Positions 8,129 to 17,913 are shown, numbered from the stretch's first letter. The stretch is DNA of 64,000 nt from Arthrobacter sp. JZ12 (GCF_035189165.1 NZ_CP045246.1:496001-560000); one strand, 5' to 3'. Notes: a model not told the origin generated them from the letters alone. A program made the numbers and translations.

Positions 8129-8783
8129 GGGACCGTAGAAGTCTAGCGTTAAGCCCGCGCCCCCGCTTCATCGGACCGCATGCCTGCCCGAATCCTGCCG
8201 GGAGAAGGACCGCGAGAAGTCCTGCGACGCAGGACACCGCGAAGAGCACCCAGCGTCCCACGGTCAGGACCGACGCGAGGGCAACCGAACCGGCGTCGGG
8301 CGCGGCAAGCATGGCGTCGATGGCCACGTTCTCCCACAGATCGACGACCACGAACAGCAGGACCGGAAGCCAGAGAACCCAGCGCAGCCAGCGGCGGGAC
8401 ACATTCAACTGAACCAGCAGGAGCCACGCCAGCCCGAAGATCAGCGGGAAGAGCATGCCGGCAGTCTTATGCAGGTAGCTCAGCTGGCCGAGGGCATCGG
8501 AGTCCATCGCTGCAGCCAGGTTCTTGATGTAAGGGGCGTCGTAGCCTCCGATCAGCGAGTCCGGCATTGGCAGGCCGCCGGACAGCTGGGTCATCTGCGA
8601 CAACGTCAGCAGATGGAAGTAAGCGAACAGGAACAGCGCCGCCGCCATCGCGGGGATGAGGATGAGATTGCCATTATGCCGTGGTGCGGCTTCCCGGGTG
8701 GCGCCCGGGTTGTCGGCGGTCGGTGTGATTCCGGCCGCAGCCGGTCCGTGCTTTCGGGCGATCTGCGCCTTCGTTTTGCCCAT
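8091..8783 (-). CDS. Four-helix membrane protein of unknown function
   Basis: A 230-residue protein with a basic, disordered N-terminus and four hydrophobic segments: LILIPAMAAALFLFAYFHLL, the segment around GMLFPLIFGLAWLLLVQL, WLRWVLWLPVLLFVVVDLW and VGRWVLFAVSCVAGLLAVLL. I do not recognise the family. The reading frame has no stop until TAA at 8091-8093, inside the downstream tRNA-Arg gene, so the last dozen residues (RSSGDRARLS) are translated from tRNA sequence. The gene and tRNA overlap by 38 bases on the same strand. ATG 8783 has no strong ribosome site. Confidence 0.75.
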   Translation of the reverse strand: MGKTKAQIARKHGPAAAGITPTADNPGATREAAPRHNGNLILIPAMAAALFLFAYFHLLTLSQMTQLSGGLPMPDSLIGGYDAPYIKNLAAAMDSDALGQLSYLHKTAGMLFPLIFGLAWLLLVQLNVSRRWLRWVLWLPVLLFVVVDLWENVAIDAMLAAPDAGSVALASVLTVGRWVLFAVSCVAGLLAVLLPAGFGQACGPMKRGRGLNARLLRSRPRSSGDRARLS

Positions 8784-8892
8784 GCTTCAATGCTAGACGG
8801 CGCTCGCCGTAGGGACCTCAGCGGGCCTCATCACCGGCACGGGCACCCACGGACAGGTTCTGTCCGTGCCAGCGCCTAAACTTAAAGGCACC

Positions 8893-11340
8893 ATGGATTT
8901 GCTTTTCGACCCCCACCTCAACACACCTGCGGCAGGCAGGCGCAGCGCGCCGCCGTCGTCCCTGCCGGAAACGGGTGAGCACTCCGGCAACGGTGGCCAT
9001 GTCGACGAAGCGCGCGCCCAGGAGTTGTTGCGGGGGCTGAACCCGCAGCAGGAGGAGGCCGTAAAGCACAGCGGGTCACCGCTGCTCATCGTCGCCGGTG
9101 CCGGCTCCGGCAAGACACGGGTGCTCAGCCACCGCATTGCCTACCTGATGGCAACGGGACGGTCGCACGCCGGCCAGATCCTGGCGATCACCTTCACCAA
9201 CAAGGCCGCAGCCGAGATGCGTGAGCGCATCGAGGGGCTTGTCGGCGGCGTGGCCAAGCGCATGTGGATTTCCACTTTCCACTCCTCGTGCGTGCGGATC
9301 CTGCGCAGGGAAGCTGCGTCCATCGGACTGAATTCCAACTTCTCGATCTACGATGCCGCCGACACGCTGCGCCTCATCACCCTGGTCGCCAAGGGGCTGG
9401 ACCTGGACCCGAAGCGCTTTGCGCCCAAGGCCATCCAGCACAAGATTTCGGCGCTGAAGAATGAGTTGATCGACGAAGAGACCTACGCGTCAACCGCTAA
9501 TTACTCGGACCCGTTCGAGCAGGCCGTCGCCGAGGTCTACAAGGGCTACGCGCAGCGCCTGCGCCAGGCCAACGCCATGGACTTCGACGATCTCATTGCG
9601 CAGACGGTCTTCATGTTCCGGGCCTTCCCCGGCGTTGCCGACTACTATCGCCGGCGCTTCCGGCACGTGCTCGTGGACGAATACCAGGACACCAACCACG
9701 CCCAGTACGCGCTGGTACGGGAGATCGTTGGGGTTCAGGGCGAAACAGTTGAGGAACCGGCAGAGCTGACCGTCGTGGGCGACTCCGACCAGTCCATCTA
9801 CGCCTTCCGCGGGGCCGATGTCCGCAACATCGTCGAGTTCGAGAAGGACTACCCGAATGCACGGACCATCCTCCTTGAGCAGAACTACCGCTCAACCCAG
9901 AACATCCTCAACGCGGCCAACGCCGTCATTTCGCGCAACCCCAACCGCCCTGAGAAGCGGCTGTGGACTGCAGAGGGCGACGGCGAGAAAATCATCGGCT
10001 ACGTCGGGGAGAACGAGCACGAGGAAGCCCGGTTCATCGCGGACGAGATCGACCGGCTCCAGGACGAGGAGAACCTGCGGCCGGGCGACGTCGCCATCTT
10101 CTACCGGACCAACGCCCAGTCCCGCTCGATTGAGGAAATCCTCATGCGCGTCGGACTGCCCTACAAGGTGGTCGGAGGCACCCGCTTCTACGAGCGCAAG
10201 GAGATTAAGGACGCCCTCGCCTACCTTCGGGTGCTGGTGAACCAGGACGACGTCGTCAACCTCCGCAGGATCCTCAACGAACCCAAGCGCGGAATTGGGG
10301 ACCGCGCCGAGTACGCTATCGCAGCGCTCGCCGAGCGGGACCGCGTGAGCTTCATGGAAGCCCTTCGCCGCGCCGATGAGGCGCCGGGCATGGCTACCCG
10401 GTCGGTCAACGCGGTCACCTCATTCGTGAAGTTGATCGACGACCTGGCGGAAGTCGCTGCGGGATCCGGAGCCTCGGCAGCCCTTGAGGCGGTGCTTGAG
10501 CAGACCGGTTATCTTGCCCAGCTGCGCACCAGCAGCGATCCGCAGGACGAGTCGCGCGTGGAGAACCTCGCCGAACTGGTCGCTGTGGTCCGCGAGTTCG
10601 AGATGGAAAACCCGGAGGGAACCCTGAGTGACTTCCTGGAGCAGGTTTCCCTTGTTGCCGATGCCGACCAGATCCCGGACGCGCCGGCGGGCGCGGGCGA
10701 GGACGTCGAGAAGGCCGTTGCGGAGGCCCGCAGGCAGGGAGTCGTCACCCTGATGACACTGCACACCGCCAAGGGGCTCGAGTTTCCGGTGGTCTTCCTG
10801 ACCGGTATGGAGCAGGGCATTTTCCCGCATCAGCGGTCGGCAACGGACCCCGCGGAGTTGGCTGAGGAGCGGCGGTTGGCCTACGTGGGACTGACTCGTG
10901 CGAGGAAACGCCTGTACATCACGCGGTCCGAGGTTCGAAGTCTTTGGGGCCAGAGCCAGTACAATCCGGCCAGCCAGTTTGTGGCCGAAGTGCCGGAGGA
11001 GCTGATCTCCTGGAAGCGGGAAGGCACCGCGCGCCCCGCGTGGGGCGGCGGGCAGAGTATCAGCGGCCCACGGTTCAGCGGCTCATACTGGGGCGCTGGC
11101 GCAGCCGAGGGCAATGAGTCCGGACGTGGCCTGCCCGGGAAGGCTGCTGCAGGCAGAGTGCAGCCCCAGAAGGAAGTCATCGCGGTCTCTGCAGGAGACA
11201 AGGTGAACCACACCACCTTCGGCAACGGCACCGTGCTCGCGGTGGAGGGCGGCGGAGACAAAACCGTCGCCAAGGTGCGCTTCGACATCGGTGAGAAACG
11301 GCTGCTCCTGCGCTATGCGCCGTTGACCAAGGTGAGCTAG
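8893..11340 (+). CDS. pcrA: ATP-dependent DNA helicase PcrA/UvrD
   Basis: A superfamily 1A 3'-5' helicase for nucleotide excision repair and clearing of replication or transcription conflicts. All motifs are visible: Q-motif LNPQQEEAV, Walker A GAGSGKT (69-75), Ia TFTNKAAAEM, II VDEYQDTN (from 261), III GDSDQSIYAFRGA, IV EQNYRST, V TLHTAKGLEF and VI YVGLTRARKRL. After a linker rich in Gly and Ser, the C-terminus has the PcrA Tudor-like segment (VNHTTFGNGTVLAVEGGG...KVRFD), thought to contact RNA polymerase. ATG 8893 follows AAAGG by four bases; GTG 8866 would add nine residues. At 815 residues it matches actinobacterial PcrA. Confidence 0.95.
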   Translation: MDLLFDPHLNTPAAGRRSAPPSSLPETGEHSGNGGHVDEARAQELLRGLNPQQEEAVKHSGSPLLIVAGAGSGKTRVLSHRIAYLMATGRSHAGQILAITFTNKAAAEMRERIEGLVGGVAKRMWISTFHSSCVRILRREAASIGLNSNFSIYDAADTLRLITLVAKGLDLDPKRFAPKAIQHKISALKNELIDEETYASTANYSDPFEQAVAEVYKGYAQRLRQANAMDFDDLIAQTVFMFRAFPGVADYYRRRFRHVLVDEYQDTNHAQYALVREIVGVQGETVEEPAELTVVGDSDQSIYAFRGADVRNIVEFEKDYPNARTILLEQNYRSTQNILNAANAVISRNPNRPEKRLWTAEGDGEKIIGYVGENEHEEARFIADEIDRLQDEENLRPGDVAIFYRTNAQSRSIEEILMRVGLPYKVVGGTRFYERKEIKDALAYLRVLVNQDDVVNLRRILNEPKRGIGDRAEYAIAALAERDRVSFMEALRRADEAPGMATRSVNAVTSFVKLIDDLAEVAAGSGASAALEAVLEQTGYLAQLRTSSDPQDESRVENLAELVAVVREFEMENPEGTLSDFLEQVSLVADADQIPDAPAGAGEDVEKAVAEARRQGVVTLMTLHTAKGLEFPVVFLTGMEQGIFPHQRSATDPAELAEERRLAYVGLTRARKRLYITRSEVRSLWGQSQYNPASQFVAEVPEELISWKREGTARPAWGGGQSISGPRFSGSYWGAGAAEGNESGRGLPGKAAAGRVQPQKEVIAVSAGDKVNHTTFGNGTVLAVEGGGDKTVAKVRFDIGEKRLLLRYAPLTKVS

Positions 11341-11347
11341 CGGTCGC

Positions 11348-12052
11348 ATGCACAGAACCATGGGGGAGGGGGCAGGAACGTGGCCGCGCGCCGTCGTCGC
11401 CGGCCTGGCTGTCCTGGCAACAGGAGTCCTGAGTGGGTGTGTCCAGGTTCCTGTGACCAATCCGGTTCCTCCTCCCCAGCCGGAGCTGTCTCCGCAGGAG
11501 GAACTGGCGGCCATGGCGGCCGCGCCAGAAAACACAATGCAGAGCTTCGGCGAGGACGTGCTCGCGTTCCTAACTGAAGACCGGAACACCTATTGCGTTC
11601 TCACCACCGAGCAGGGAGGCATTATTTCCTCTCCGGTGGACCAGTTGCTTTCGGGTGGCACCCGTGATGACACGCTGCTGGAGGTTCCCGCCGTCTACTG
11701 CGAGCTTGTGAGGTACCCGGAGCCGGTCGAAGTCACCGACGATTGCCATGGCACCGGGCTCGGTTTCAGGGGTGGGACAGTGCTGCTCACCGCCGGAGGT
11801 GCCTCATACGGCAGCTGCAGGATCGGCATGACACTGATGGAGGCCCAACTGGCGCCGGGCTCAGGCAGTGACGGGAGCCCGCTCAGCCGCCTGCCGGTGT
11901 TGGAGGAGGGGACAGCGGTAGAGCTGAACGGCTTCCGGTGCGGCCGCGGAAACGAGGGCGTCATCTGCTTGGAGGAGCAGTCCGGAGCCGGGTTTCTTGT
12001 CTCCGCCGATGCGTTCGAAAACCTGACTCCCGAGGGCGCGCAGGAACGCTAG
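11348..12052 (+). CDS. Putative lipoprotein of unknown function
   Basis: A 234-residue protein with a signal peptide (hydrophobic AVVAGLAVLATGVL) and lipobox L-S-G-C near residue 31, followed by a Pro-rich stretch and an extracellular domain with several cysteines (YC, YCEL, DDCHG, GSCRIG, FRCG, VICLE) that could form disulfides. I do not recognise the domain. The start is seven bases after the pcrA stop; ATG 11360 is an alternative. Co-transcription with pcrA is likely from spacing alone. Confidence 0.75.
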   Translation: MHRTMGEGAGTWPRAVVAGLAVLATGVLSGCVQVPVTNPVPPPQPELSPQEELAAMAAAPENTMQSFGEDVLAFLTEDRNTYCVLTTEQGGIISSPVDQLLSGGTRDDTLLEVPAVYCELVRYPEPVEVTDDCHGTGLGFRGGTVLLTAGGASYGSCRIGMTLMEAQLAPGSGSDGSPLSRLPVLEEGTAVELNGFRCGRGNEGVICLEEQSGAGFLVSADAFENLTPEGAQER

Positions 12053-12188
12053 CGGAAACGGTTACTTTTCTACAACTCATAGAACTGTGTGCTTACTCAC
12101 GAAACCGCTAATCTGGAAAAGGCGTTCCGAGCCAAGGGGCTAGAGTTCCCTGTGTAAACCTACTTCGACGTAGAAGGACACTAGATAA

Positions 12189-13358
12189 GTGGACCTGTTT
12201 GAATATCAGGCGCGCGATCTGTTCGAGGCTCACGGCGTTCCCGTGCTGGCCGGTATCGTGGCGCAGACCCCGGAAGAAGCAAAAGCAGCAGCCGAGAAAA
12301 TCGGCGGTGTCGTCGTCGTAAAGGCGCAGGTCAAGGTTGGCGGCCGCGGCAAGGCCGGCGGCGTGAAGGTAGCCAAGACTCCGGATGAGGCTTACGAGCA
12401 CGCGTCCGCGATTCTCGGCATGGATATCAAGGGCCACACAGTCCACAAGGTGATGATTGCCCAGGGCGCGGATATCGCTGAGGAGTACTACTTCTCGGTG
12501 CTGCTCGACCGGGCGAACCGCAATTACCTGGCCATGTGCTCCGTCGAGGGCGGCATGGAAATCGAGCAGCTCGCTGTTGAGCGGCCCGAAGCACTCGCCC
12601 GGATCGCAGTGGATCCCGCCGTCGGAATCGACCGCGCCAAGGCTGACGAGATCATCGAAGCCGCAGGCTTTGCCCCTGAGCTGCGCGAAGGTGTGGCAAA
12701 CACCATCCTGAAGCTCTGGGACGTATTCAAGAAGGAAGACGCCACCCTCGTTGAGGTCAACCCGCTGGTCAAGACCGGTGCCGGCGACATCCTCGCGCTG
12801 GACGGCAAGGTCACCCTCGACGAGAACGCTGAGTTCCGCCAGAAGGGCCACGCCGAGCTTGAGGACAAGGATGAAACCGATCCCCTCGAGGCCAAGGCCA
12901 AGGAAAACGACCTCAACTACGTCAAGCTGGACGGCGAAGTAGGCATCATCGGAAACGGTGCGGGCCTCGTCATGTCCACGCTCGACGTCGTTGCCTACGC
13001 CGGCGAGAAGCACGGCGACGTGAAGCCCGCCAACTTCCTCGACATCGGTGGCGGAGCATCCGCCGAGGTGATGGCGGCCGGCCTGGACGTCATCCTCAAC
13101 GACGCTCAGGTCAAGAGCGTCTTCGTTAACGTCTTCGGTGGCATCACCGCCTGTGACGCAGTGGCCAACGGCATCGTCAAGGCCCTCGAAATCCTTGGCG
13201 ACAAGGAGAACAAGCCCCTCGTTGTGCGCCTTGACGGCAACAACGTCGAAGAGGGCCGCCGCATCCTCGCCGAGGCAAACCACCCGATGGTCACCCTCGC
13301 CGACACCATGGACGAAGGCGCTGACAAGGCCGCCGAGCTGGCTAACGCCGCTCGCTGA
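12189..13358 (+). CDS. sucC: Succinate-CoA ligase (ADP-forming) beta subunit
   Basis: SucC forms the ATP-grasp and succinate-binding half of succinyl-CoA synthetase in the TCA cycle, paired with SucD. The 389-residue product has the typical start [19 protein letters not shown], the ATP-grasp segment [24 protein letters not shown] and [11 protein letters not shown] near the CoA-ligase domain, and [18 protein letters not shown]. The start is GTG 12189, with AGAAGGAC about ten bases upstream. sucD follows after 32 bases. The 136-base region upstream should contain the promoter. Confidence 0.97.
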   Translation: MDLFEYQARDLFEAHGVPVLAGIVAQTPEEAKAAAEKIGGVVVVKAQVKVGGRGKAGGVKVAKTPDEAYEHASAILGMDIKGHTVHKVMIAQGADIAEEYYFSVLLDRANRNYLAMCSVEGGMEIEQLAVERPEALARIAVDPAVGIDRAKADEIIEAAGFAPELREGVANTILKLWDVFKKEDATLVEVNPLVKTGAGDILALDGKVTLDENAEFRQKGHAELEDKDETDPLEAKAKENDLNYVKLDGEVGIIGNGAGLVMSTLDVVAYAGEKHGDVKPANFLDIGGGASAEVMAAGLDVILNDAQVKSVFVNVFGGITACDAVANGIVKALEILGDKENKPLVVRLDGNNVEEGRRILAEANHPMVTLADTMDEGADKAAELANAAR

Positions 13359-13390
13359 CCTCCGTCGCGACCAGGAATAAGGAACTTCAC

Positions 13391-14293
13391 ATGTCTATCT
13401 TTCTGAACAAAGACTCCAAGGTGATCGTCCAGGGCATCACCGGCGGCGAGGGCACCAAGCACACCGCGCTGATGCTCAAGGCCGGCACGCAGGTTGTCGG
13501 CGGCGTCAATGCACGCAAGGCCGGCACCACCGTCACCCACGGTGACGTGACGCTGCCCGTCTTCGGAACCGTCAAGGAAGCCATCGCCGAGACCGGCGCC
13601 GACGTATCAATCGTCTTCGTGCCCCCGGCATTCACCAAGGACGCGGTCGTCGAGGCAATCGACGCCGGCATCGGCCTTGTAGTGATCATCACCGAGGGCG
13701 TCCCGGTACAGGACTCGGCAGAGTTCTGGGCGCTGGCGAAGTCCCGCGTGGACGAGAACGGCAAGCAGATCACGCGCCTTATCGGCCCGAACTGCCCCGG
13801 CATCATCACCCCGGACGAGGCACTGGTGGGCATCACCCCGGCGAACATCACCGGCAAGGGTGGCGTGGGCCTGGTCTCCAAGTCCGGCACCCTGACCTAC
13901 CAGATGATGTACGAACTGCGTGACCTTGGCTTCTCCACCGCCATCGGCATCGGCGGTGACCCGATCATCGGCACCACCCACATCGATGCCCTCGAGGCGT
14001 TCGAAGCGGATCCGGAGACCAAGGCGATTGTCATGATCGGCGAAATCGGCGGCGACGCCGAGGAGCGCGCAGCCGAGTTCATCAAGGCAAACGTGACCAA
14101 GCCGGTTGTCGGCTACGTTGCGGGCTTCACTGCTCCCGAAGGCAAGACCATGGGCCACGCCGGGGCAATCGTGTCCGGTTCGGCCGGCACCGCGCAGGCC
14201 AAGAAGGAAGCCCTCGAGGCCGCCGGCGTCAAGGTCGGGAAGACCCCGTCCGAGACCGCCCGCCTGCTGCGCGAGGTCTACGAAGCGCTCTAA
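13391..14293 (+). CDS. sucD: Succinate-CoA ligase alpha subunit
   Basis: SucD binds CoA and carries the phosphohistidine. It begins [21 protein letters not shown], has the CoA-binding GGVNARKAG region, the [11 protein letters not shown] motif, [22 protein letters not shown] and the active-site histidine segment [13 protein letters not shown]. The 300-residue length is standard. AAGGAA precedes ATG 13391. A strong hairpin follows 23 bases after the stop, ending the sucCD operon. Confidence 0.97.
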   Translation: MSIFLNKDSKVIVQGITGGEGTKHTALMLKAGTQVVGGVNARKAGTTVTHGDVTLPVFGTVKEAIAETGADVSIVFVPPAFTKDAVVEAIDAGIGLVVIITEGVPVQDSAEFWALAKSRVDENGKQITRLIGPNCPGIITPDEALVGITPANITGKGGVGLVSKSGTLTYQMMYELRDLGFSTAIGIGGDPIIGTTHIDALEAFEADPETKAIVMIGEIGGDAEERAAEFIKANVTKPVVGYVAGFTAPEGKTMGHAGAIVSGSAGTAQAKKEALEAAGVKVGKTPSETARLLREVYEAL

Positions 14294-14316
14294 GGGTTAC
14301 CCCTTCTTATACCGGT

Positions 14317-14364
14317 ACGACGGCGGCCGTCACCTTCCCCAGCGAAGGTGACGGCCGCCGTCGT
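14317..14364 (+). terminator. Hairpin terminator of sucCD
   Basis: A perfect 21-base-pair stem (arms 14317-14337 and 14344-14364) with loop CCCAGC lies just after sucD. It is followed by a short pyrimidine run rather than a full T-tract. It may also act on transcripts from the opposite strand. Confidence 0.8.
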
Positions 14365-14395
14365 CGTCTTCTGTGCAGGTACCTCTTGTGCCTGC

Positions 14396-14419
14396 CGCGG
14401 GCCCCCGCAGGGGCCCGCG
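14396..14419. terminator. GC-rich hairpin downstream of the DUF1918 gene
   Basis: CGCGGGCCCC (14396-14405), loop CGCA and GGGGCCCGCG (14410-14419) form a perfect 10-base-pair stem nine bases beyond the stop of the minus-strand DUF1918 gene. No clear T-run follows in either direction. Confidence 0.5.
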
Positions 14420-14427
14420 CTGCGGCG

Positions 14428-14613
14428 TCAGGGAGCTGAGCGGATCTCGGCGCCCGGCCCGGGAAAGACCAGTCCCTGGGAGCCATTGGACCAGCGGACA
14501 AGATAGGGCGGCGCGCCGCCCTCGCCACGAATTTCCAGTACCTCGCCCTCGCGCTCTGCGTCATCCACGTGTGCGCCATGGACGAGGATGTGGTCGCCGA
14601 CTGATGCCTTCAT
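14428..14613 (-). CDS. DUF1918 family small protein
   Basis: A 61-residue protein typical of DUF1918, starting MKASVGDHILVHGAHVDD and containing REGEVLEIRGEGGAPPYLVRW, an SH3-like beta-barrel pattern, and ending with GxExxF-type residues. The family is common in actinobacteria and its role is unknown. A very strong ribosome site (GAGGAGGGTGG) precedes ATG 14613. It stands alone between the sucCD terminator and the divergent TetR gene. Confidence 0.88.
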   Translation of the reverse strand: MKASVGDHILVHGAHVDDAEREGEVLEIRGEGGAPPYLVRWSNGSQGLVFPGPGAEIRSAP

Positions 14614-14715
14614 TTGCCACCCTCCTCAAACGTGCCGACAACATCAGTATCCGCTTAAGGAGCGACCCTGTCTGCTGTTGAAAGAAGGTTTTCAAGCTGC
14701 ACTTCCTGAGGGTTG

Positions 14716-14746
14716 TTGCAGCCCTGCAAGTTTGCAGTTGTGCAAA
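14716..14746. promoter_or_regulatory. Two tandem palindromes, probable TetR operators
   Basis: TTGCA-GCCC-TGCAA (14716-14729) and TTTGCA-GTTG-TGCAAA (14731-14746) are two perfect inverted repeats of the same consensus, with centres 16 bases apart, 28-58 bases before the proposed TetR start. This is a typical layout for autoregulation by two TetR dimers. Confidence 0.65.
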
Positions 14747-14773
14747 ATTATCCCTCTGGGCCATAATGGTTCG

Positions 14774-15397
14774 GTGAGTCAACTAACCTCCCTACGGGCA
14801 CGCAAGCGATCCGAAACATGGTCCGCTCTGCACGATGCTGCCGCCCGACTGGCGCTCGACAAGGGGCCTGAGTCGGTGACCGTTGAACAGATCGCCACCG
14901 AAGCCGGCGTCTCGCAGCGCACCTTCTTCAACTACTTCGGCACAAAGGAAGACGCCATTCTGGGGCTGCAGGATCCTCGTATCGACGAGGGGCTGCTCGC
15001 CGAATTCTCCGTTGACCATGACCTGCTCGAGCAGGTTTCCAAGCTCCTCATCGCCGGCGTGCACTCGACCGAAGGCGGCGACCCGGACGCAAGCCGCAGG
15101 GCCGAAGTGCTGGCCGCCTACCCGCTGTTGCGGCAGCGCCGCTTCGCCCACTTCCTGCAGGTCGAACATCTGGTCCGGGATGTTGTTGCCGGCGCGCTCA
15201 CTGGTTCCGCGAGATGGCAGGCCGCGCTCAGCCGCAACTCAGCTGCAGACGTTGCCCGCATGATCGTTCTCGTGGCCGGAGCCCCGATGCGCTACGCCCT
15301 GCAGCAGGCCGCAGACTCACCCACCATTGACAACCAGCTTCGCGCACTCGACGGCGCCACCGCGCTGCTCCAGGAAGTACTTGAGGAAATCCGATGA
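14774..15397 (+). CDS. TetR-family transcriptional regulator
   Basis: A 207-residue repressor with the N-terminal helix-turn-helix (AAARLALDKGPESVTVEQIATEAGVSQRTFFNYFGTKEDAIL, roughly residues 18-58) and a variable ligand-binding C-terminal domain. It likely represses itself and the MFS pump gene that overlaps it by four bases. GTG 14774 is the best start because two palindromic operator-like sites lie just upstream; earlier in-frame starts would extend through them. The inducer is unknown. Confidence 0.9.
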   Translation: MSQLTSLRARKRSETWSALHDAAARLALDKGPESVTVEQIATEAGVSQRTFFNYFGTKEDAILGLQDPRIDEGLLAEFSVDHDLLEQVSKLLIAGVHSTEGGDPDASRRAEVLAAYPLLRQRRFAHFLQVEHLVRDVVAGALTGSARWQAALSRNSAADVARMIVLVAGAPMRYALQQAADSPTIDNQLRALDGATALLQEVLEEIR

Positions 15398-16980
15398 CAC
15401 CAACTGTTCAACGCAAGGAGTCGGGCATGCTCCTGCTCTTTGTCGGCCTTATGCTCTCCATGCTCCTGGCTGCGCTCAACCAGATGATCCTCAGCACGGC
15501 GCTGCCGACCATCGTCGGCGAACTGAACGGCGTCGACCAGATGCTGTGGGTAATAACCGGATACATCCTGTCGGCCACGATCGTTATGCCCATCTACGGC
15601 AAGCTCGGCGACCTCATGGGGCGCAAGAGCCTGCTGCTGCTGGCGATCGCCATCTTCATGGCCGGCTCGGTCGTCGGCGCGCTGGCGCCGAACATGGAGT
15701 GGCTTATCGCGGGCAGGGCGGTGCAGGGCCTGGGCGGAGGCGGGCTGATGATCCTTTCCCAGGCGATCATTGCCGACGTCGTACCCGCACGTGAGCGGGG
15801 AAAGTACATGGGGGCCATGGGCGGGGTCTTCGCCTTTGCTTCGGTGGCGGGGCCGCTGCTGGGAGGCTGGTTCACGGAGGGTCCGGGATGGCGCTGGATG
15901 TTCTGGATCAACATGCCCCTGGGCGTGCTAGCGATCGTTGTGGTGCTGTTCTTCCTTCATCTGCCCTCGCGGGAGCGCGTTCGTCCTCGCATCGATGTGG
16001 CGGGGATGATCCTCCTTGCCCTCGCCACAACGTCACTGGTCCTCGTGGGTACGTGGGGTGGAACCGAGTACCCCTGGCTTTCGCCCCAGATTCTCGCGCT
16101 GGCCGCCGCGGCCGTTGTCACCGGTGGTCTGTTCGTCACTGCAGAGCGCCGGGCCGCGGAGCCGATCCTGCCGCTCAACCTGTTCCGGGAACGGAATTTC
16201 GTGCTCACCACGGTGGGCGGCCTGATGATCGGCGTAACCATGTTCGGCGCGATCGGCTACCTGCCCACGTACCTGCAGATGGTCACGGGAGCGAGCGCCA
16301 CGAACGCTGGCCTTCTCATGATTCCGATGATGGGTGCCCTCATCCTCGTCTCCACGGGCTCCGGGGTGGTGGTCAGCAGGACCGGCCGGTACAAGTGGAT
16401 GCCTATCGCCGGCTCATTGATCGTAAGTGTGGCCCTCCTGTTGCTCTCCGGGCTGGAACCGACGACGCCGGTGTGGCTGACCTGCATCTACATCGCCATC
16501 ATGGGTGCCGGCCTTGGCCTCAGCATGCAGATCCTGGTGCTCATCGTGCAGAACACCTTCCCCAACCGGATGGTGGGAACGGCGACCGCCTCGAACAATT
16601 ACTTCCGGCAGATCGGCGCCACGCTGGGGTCCGCAGTTGTCGGCAGCCTGTTCACCTCGAGGGTGGCGGAACTGCTGTCGGAACGACTCCCTGCCGGTGG
16701 GGCGGTCGAAGCCGGTGCCAATTCGCTCACCCCAGAGGTGGTCCGGTCCTTCCCTGAGGCGATCCACCTGGCCATCATCGAGTCATACAACGATGCGCTC
16801 ACCCCTCTTTTCCTCTACATGGTTCCGCTAGGAGTCATTGCCGCGATCCTGCTGTGCTTCGTGCACGAGAAGCCACTATCCACAGTGATCGAGGGCGCGC
16901 AGCCTGCGCAGGCGGTCGACGGCGGCGACCCACTACGGGTTGAAGGAGAAGTAGTCAATACCGCAGCGGAGAAACGATGA
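15394..16980 (+). CDS. MFS multidrug efflux transporter, DHA2 (14-helix) family
   Basis: A 528-residue drug:proton antiporter. It begins with a helix, LALNQ-like AALNQMILSTALPTIVGEL, followed by motif A GKLGDLMGRKS between helices 2 and 3 and the GAxxGGxL-type segment GPLLGGWFTEGPGWRW at helix 5, which marks EmrB/QacA-like transporters. About 14 hydrophobic segments can be counted. ATG 15394 overlaps the tetR stop (ATGA), so translation is coupled, and regulation by the upstream TetR is expected. Substrates cannot be predicted. Confidence 0.92.
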   Translation: MTPTVQRKESGMLLLFVGLMLSMLLAALNQMILSTALPTIVGELNGVDQMLWVITGYILSATIVMPIYGKLGDLMGRKSLLLLAIAIFMAGSVVGALAPNMEWLIAGRAVQGLGGGGLMILSQAIIADVVPARERGKYMGAMGGVFAFASVAGPLLGGWFTEGPGWRWMFWINMPLGVLAIVVVLFFLHLPSRERVRPRIDVAGMILLALATTSLVLVGTWGGTEYPWLSPQILALAAAAVVTGGLFVTAERRAAEPILPLNLFRERNFVLTTVGGLMIGVTMFGAIGYLPTYLQMVTGASATNAGLLMIPMMGALILVSTGSGVVVSRTGRYKWMPIAGSLIVSVALLLLSGLEPTTPVWLTCIYIAIMGAGLGLSMQILVLIVQNTFPNRMVGTATASNNYFRQIGATLGSAVVGSLFTSRVAELLSERLPAGGAVEAGANSLTPEVVRSFPEAIHLAIIESYNDALTPLFLYMVPLGVIAAILLCFVHEKPLSTVIEGAQPAQAVDGGDPLRVEGEVVNTAAEKR

Positions 16981-17083
16981 GAAGATTTTTTAGATAACAA
17001 TTCTATAAACGCGTTGCTTTACTCAGTCTGCTTATGTTCTTCTGAAGGAGAACTTCCCCAGGGCTGAGACAAGAGGTGAAAGC

Positions 17084-17913
17084 ATGCGCACAGCTGCTCG
17101 CGAGCAGGCCATCAGTACCAGTGAGCTGCCCGTGAGCCGCAGTCGCAGAGGCATGCTGCGGCAGGCCGTGCAGGAGGACATCGCGCTCGAACACCTGCAT
17201 ATTGCCGAGGGGATTGCTCGGGGTTCGCAGTATTTTCGAGCGACGCCGCGGATGTGCGCCAGGTTGCCTACCTCGGGTTGCTCAAGGCGGCTCAGCGGTT
17301 CGACCCGGAGCTGGGTATCGACTTTGCCGCCTATGCCGTCCCCACTATTCGCGGTGAAGTCAAGCGCTACCTGCGCGATTGCTGCTGGATGATCCGCCCG
17401 CCCCGCGAGCTTCAGGACCTGAAGTCCGCCGCGGGCCGGGCGGAGCCGGAGCTTGCGCAGCAGTTGGGCAGGGAACCCTCCCTGCGGGAACTTGCCGAAC
17501 ACCTTGACGAGGCTCCCGACCTTGTTGCGGAAGCCCTCCAGTGCGGCGGAAGCCAGCGGCCAGATTCACTGGACACCTCGGCGGACGGCGCCGGGTGGAT
17601 CGAGGCTCTCTCTGCCTCCGAAGACCAGTACTCACGCAGCGACGATGTCATGGAACTCCGCGCCGCAATCCGCGAACTGTCCGGCAAGGAGAGGGAACTG
17701 CTTTACCGCCGCTACTTCCAGGAGGAGACGCAGGACCGCATCGGGCGCCGCCTCGGTATGACCCAGATGCAGGTGTCGCGGCTGCTGGCACGCACGCTCG
17801 TGAAGCTACAGAAGCGCCTGCTGGAGCGGCCCGACGAGGGCGTCACCAGCGCACGCACTCCGGACGCTGCCCTCCGCCTGAACCAGCGCAAGGCAGCCGC
17901 CCAGATCGCCTAG
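17084..17913 (+). pseudogene. SigB/SigF-type sigma factor gene with a one-base frameshift
   Basis: A good ribosome site (GAGGTGAAAGC) precedes ATG 17084, and this frame encodes the sigma region 1.2/2.1 start (EDIALEHLHIAEGIAR). The frame is then lost at the run CGGGG (17219-17223). In the -1 frame the protein continues as FAVFSSDAADVRQVAYLGLLKAAQRFDP, then regions 2-4 (FAAYAVPTIRGEVKRYLRD; region 4 LSGKERELLYRRYFQEETQDRIGRRLGMTQMQVSRLL) to the stop at 17911-17913. A single missing base explains both halves. It could be a real inactivating mutation, a sequencing error, or (least likely) a -1 recoding site. A protein starting at GTG 17254 would lack part of region 2. Confidence 0.75.

Noticed and set aside
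12108-13283. A 391-codon antisense open frame over sucC
   Set aside because: It is fully covered by the well-supported sucC gene and has no family resemblance.
17254-17913. A shorter intact sigma factor starting at GTG 17254
   Set aside because: There is no ribosome site, and the missing region 2.1 is encoded just upstream in another frame, so a frameshift explains the data better.
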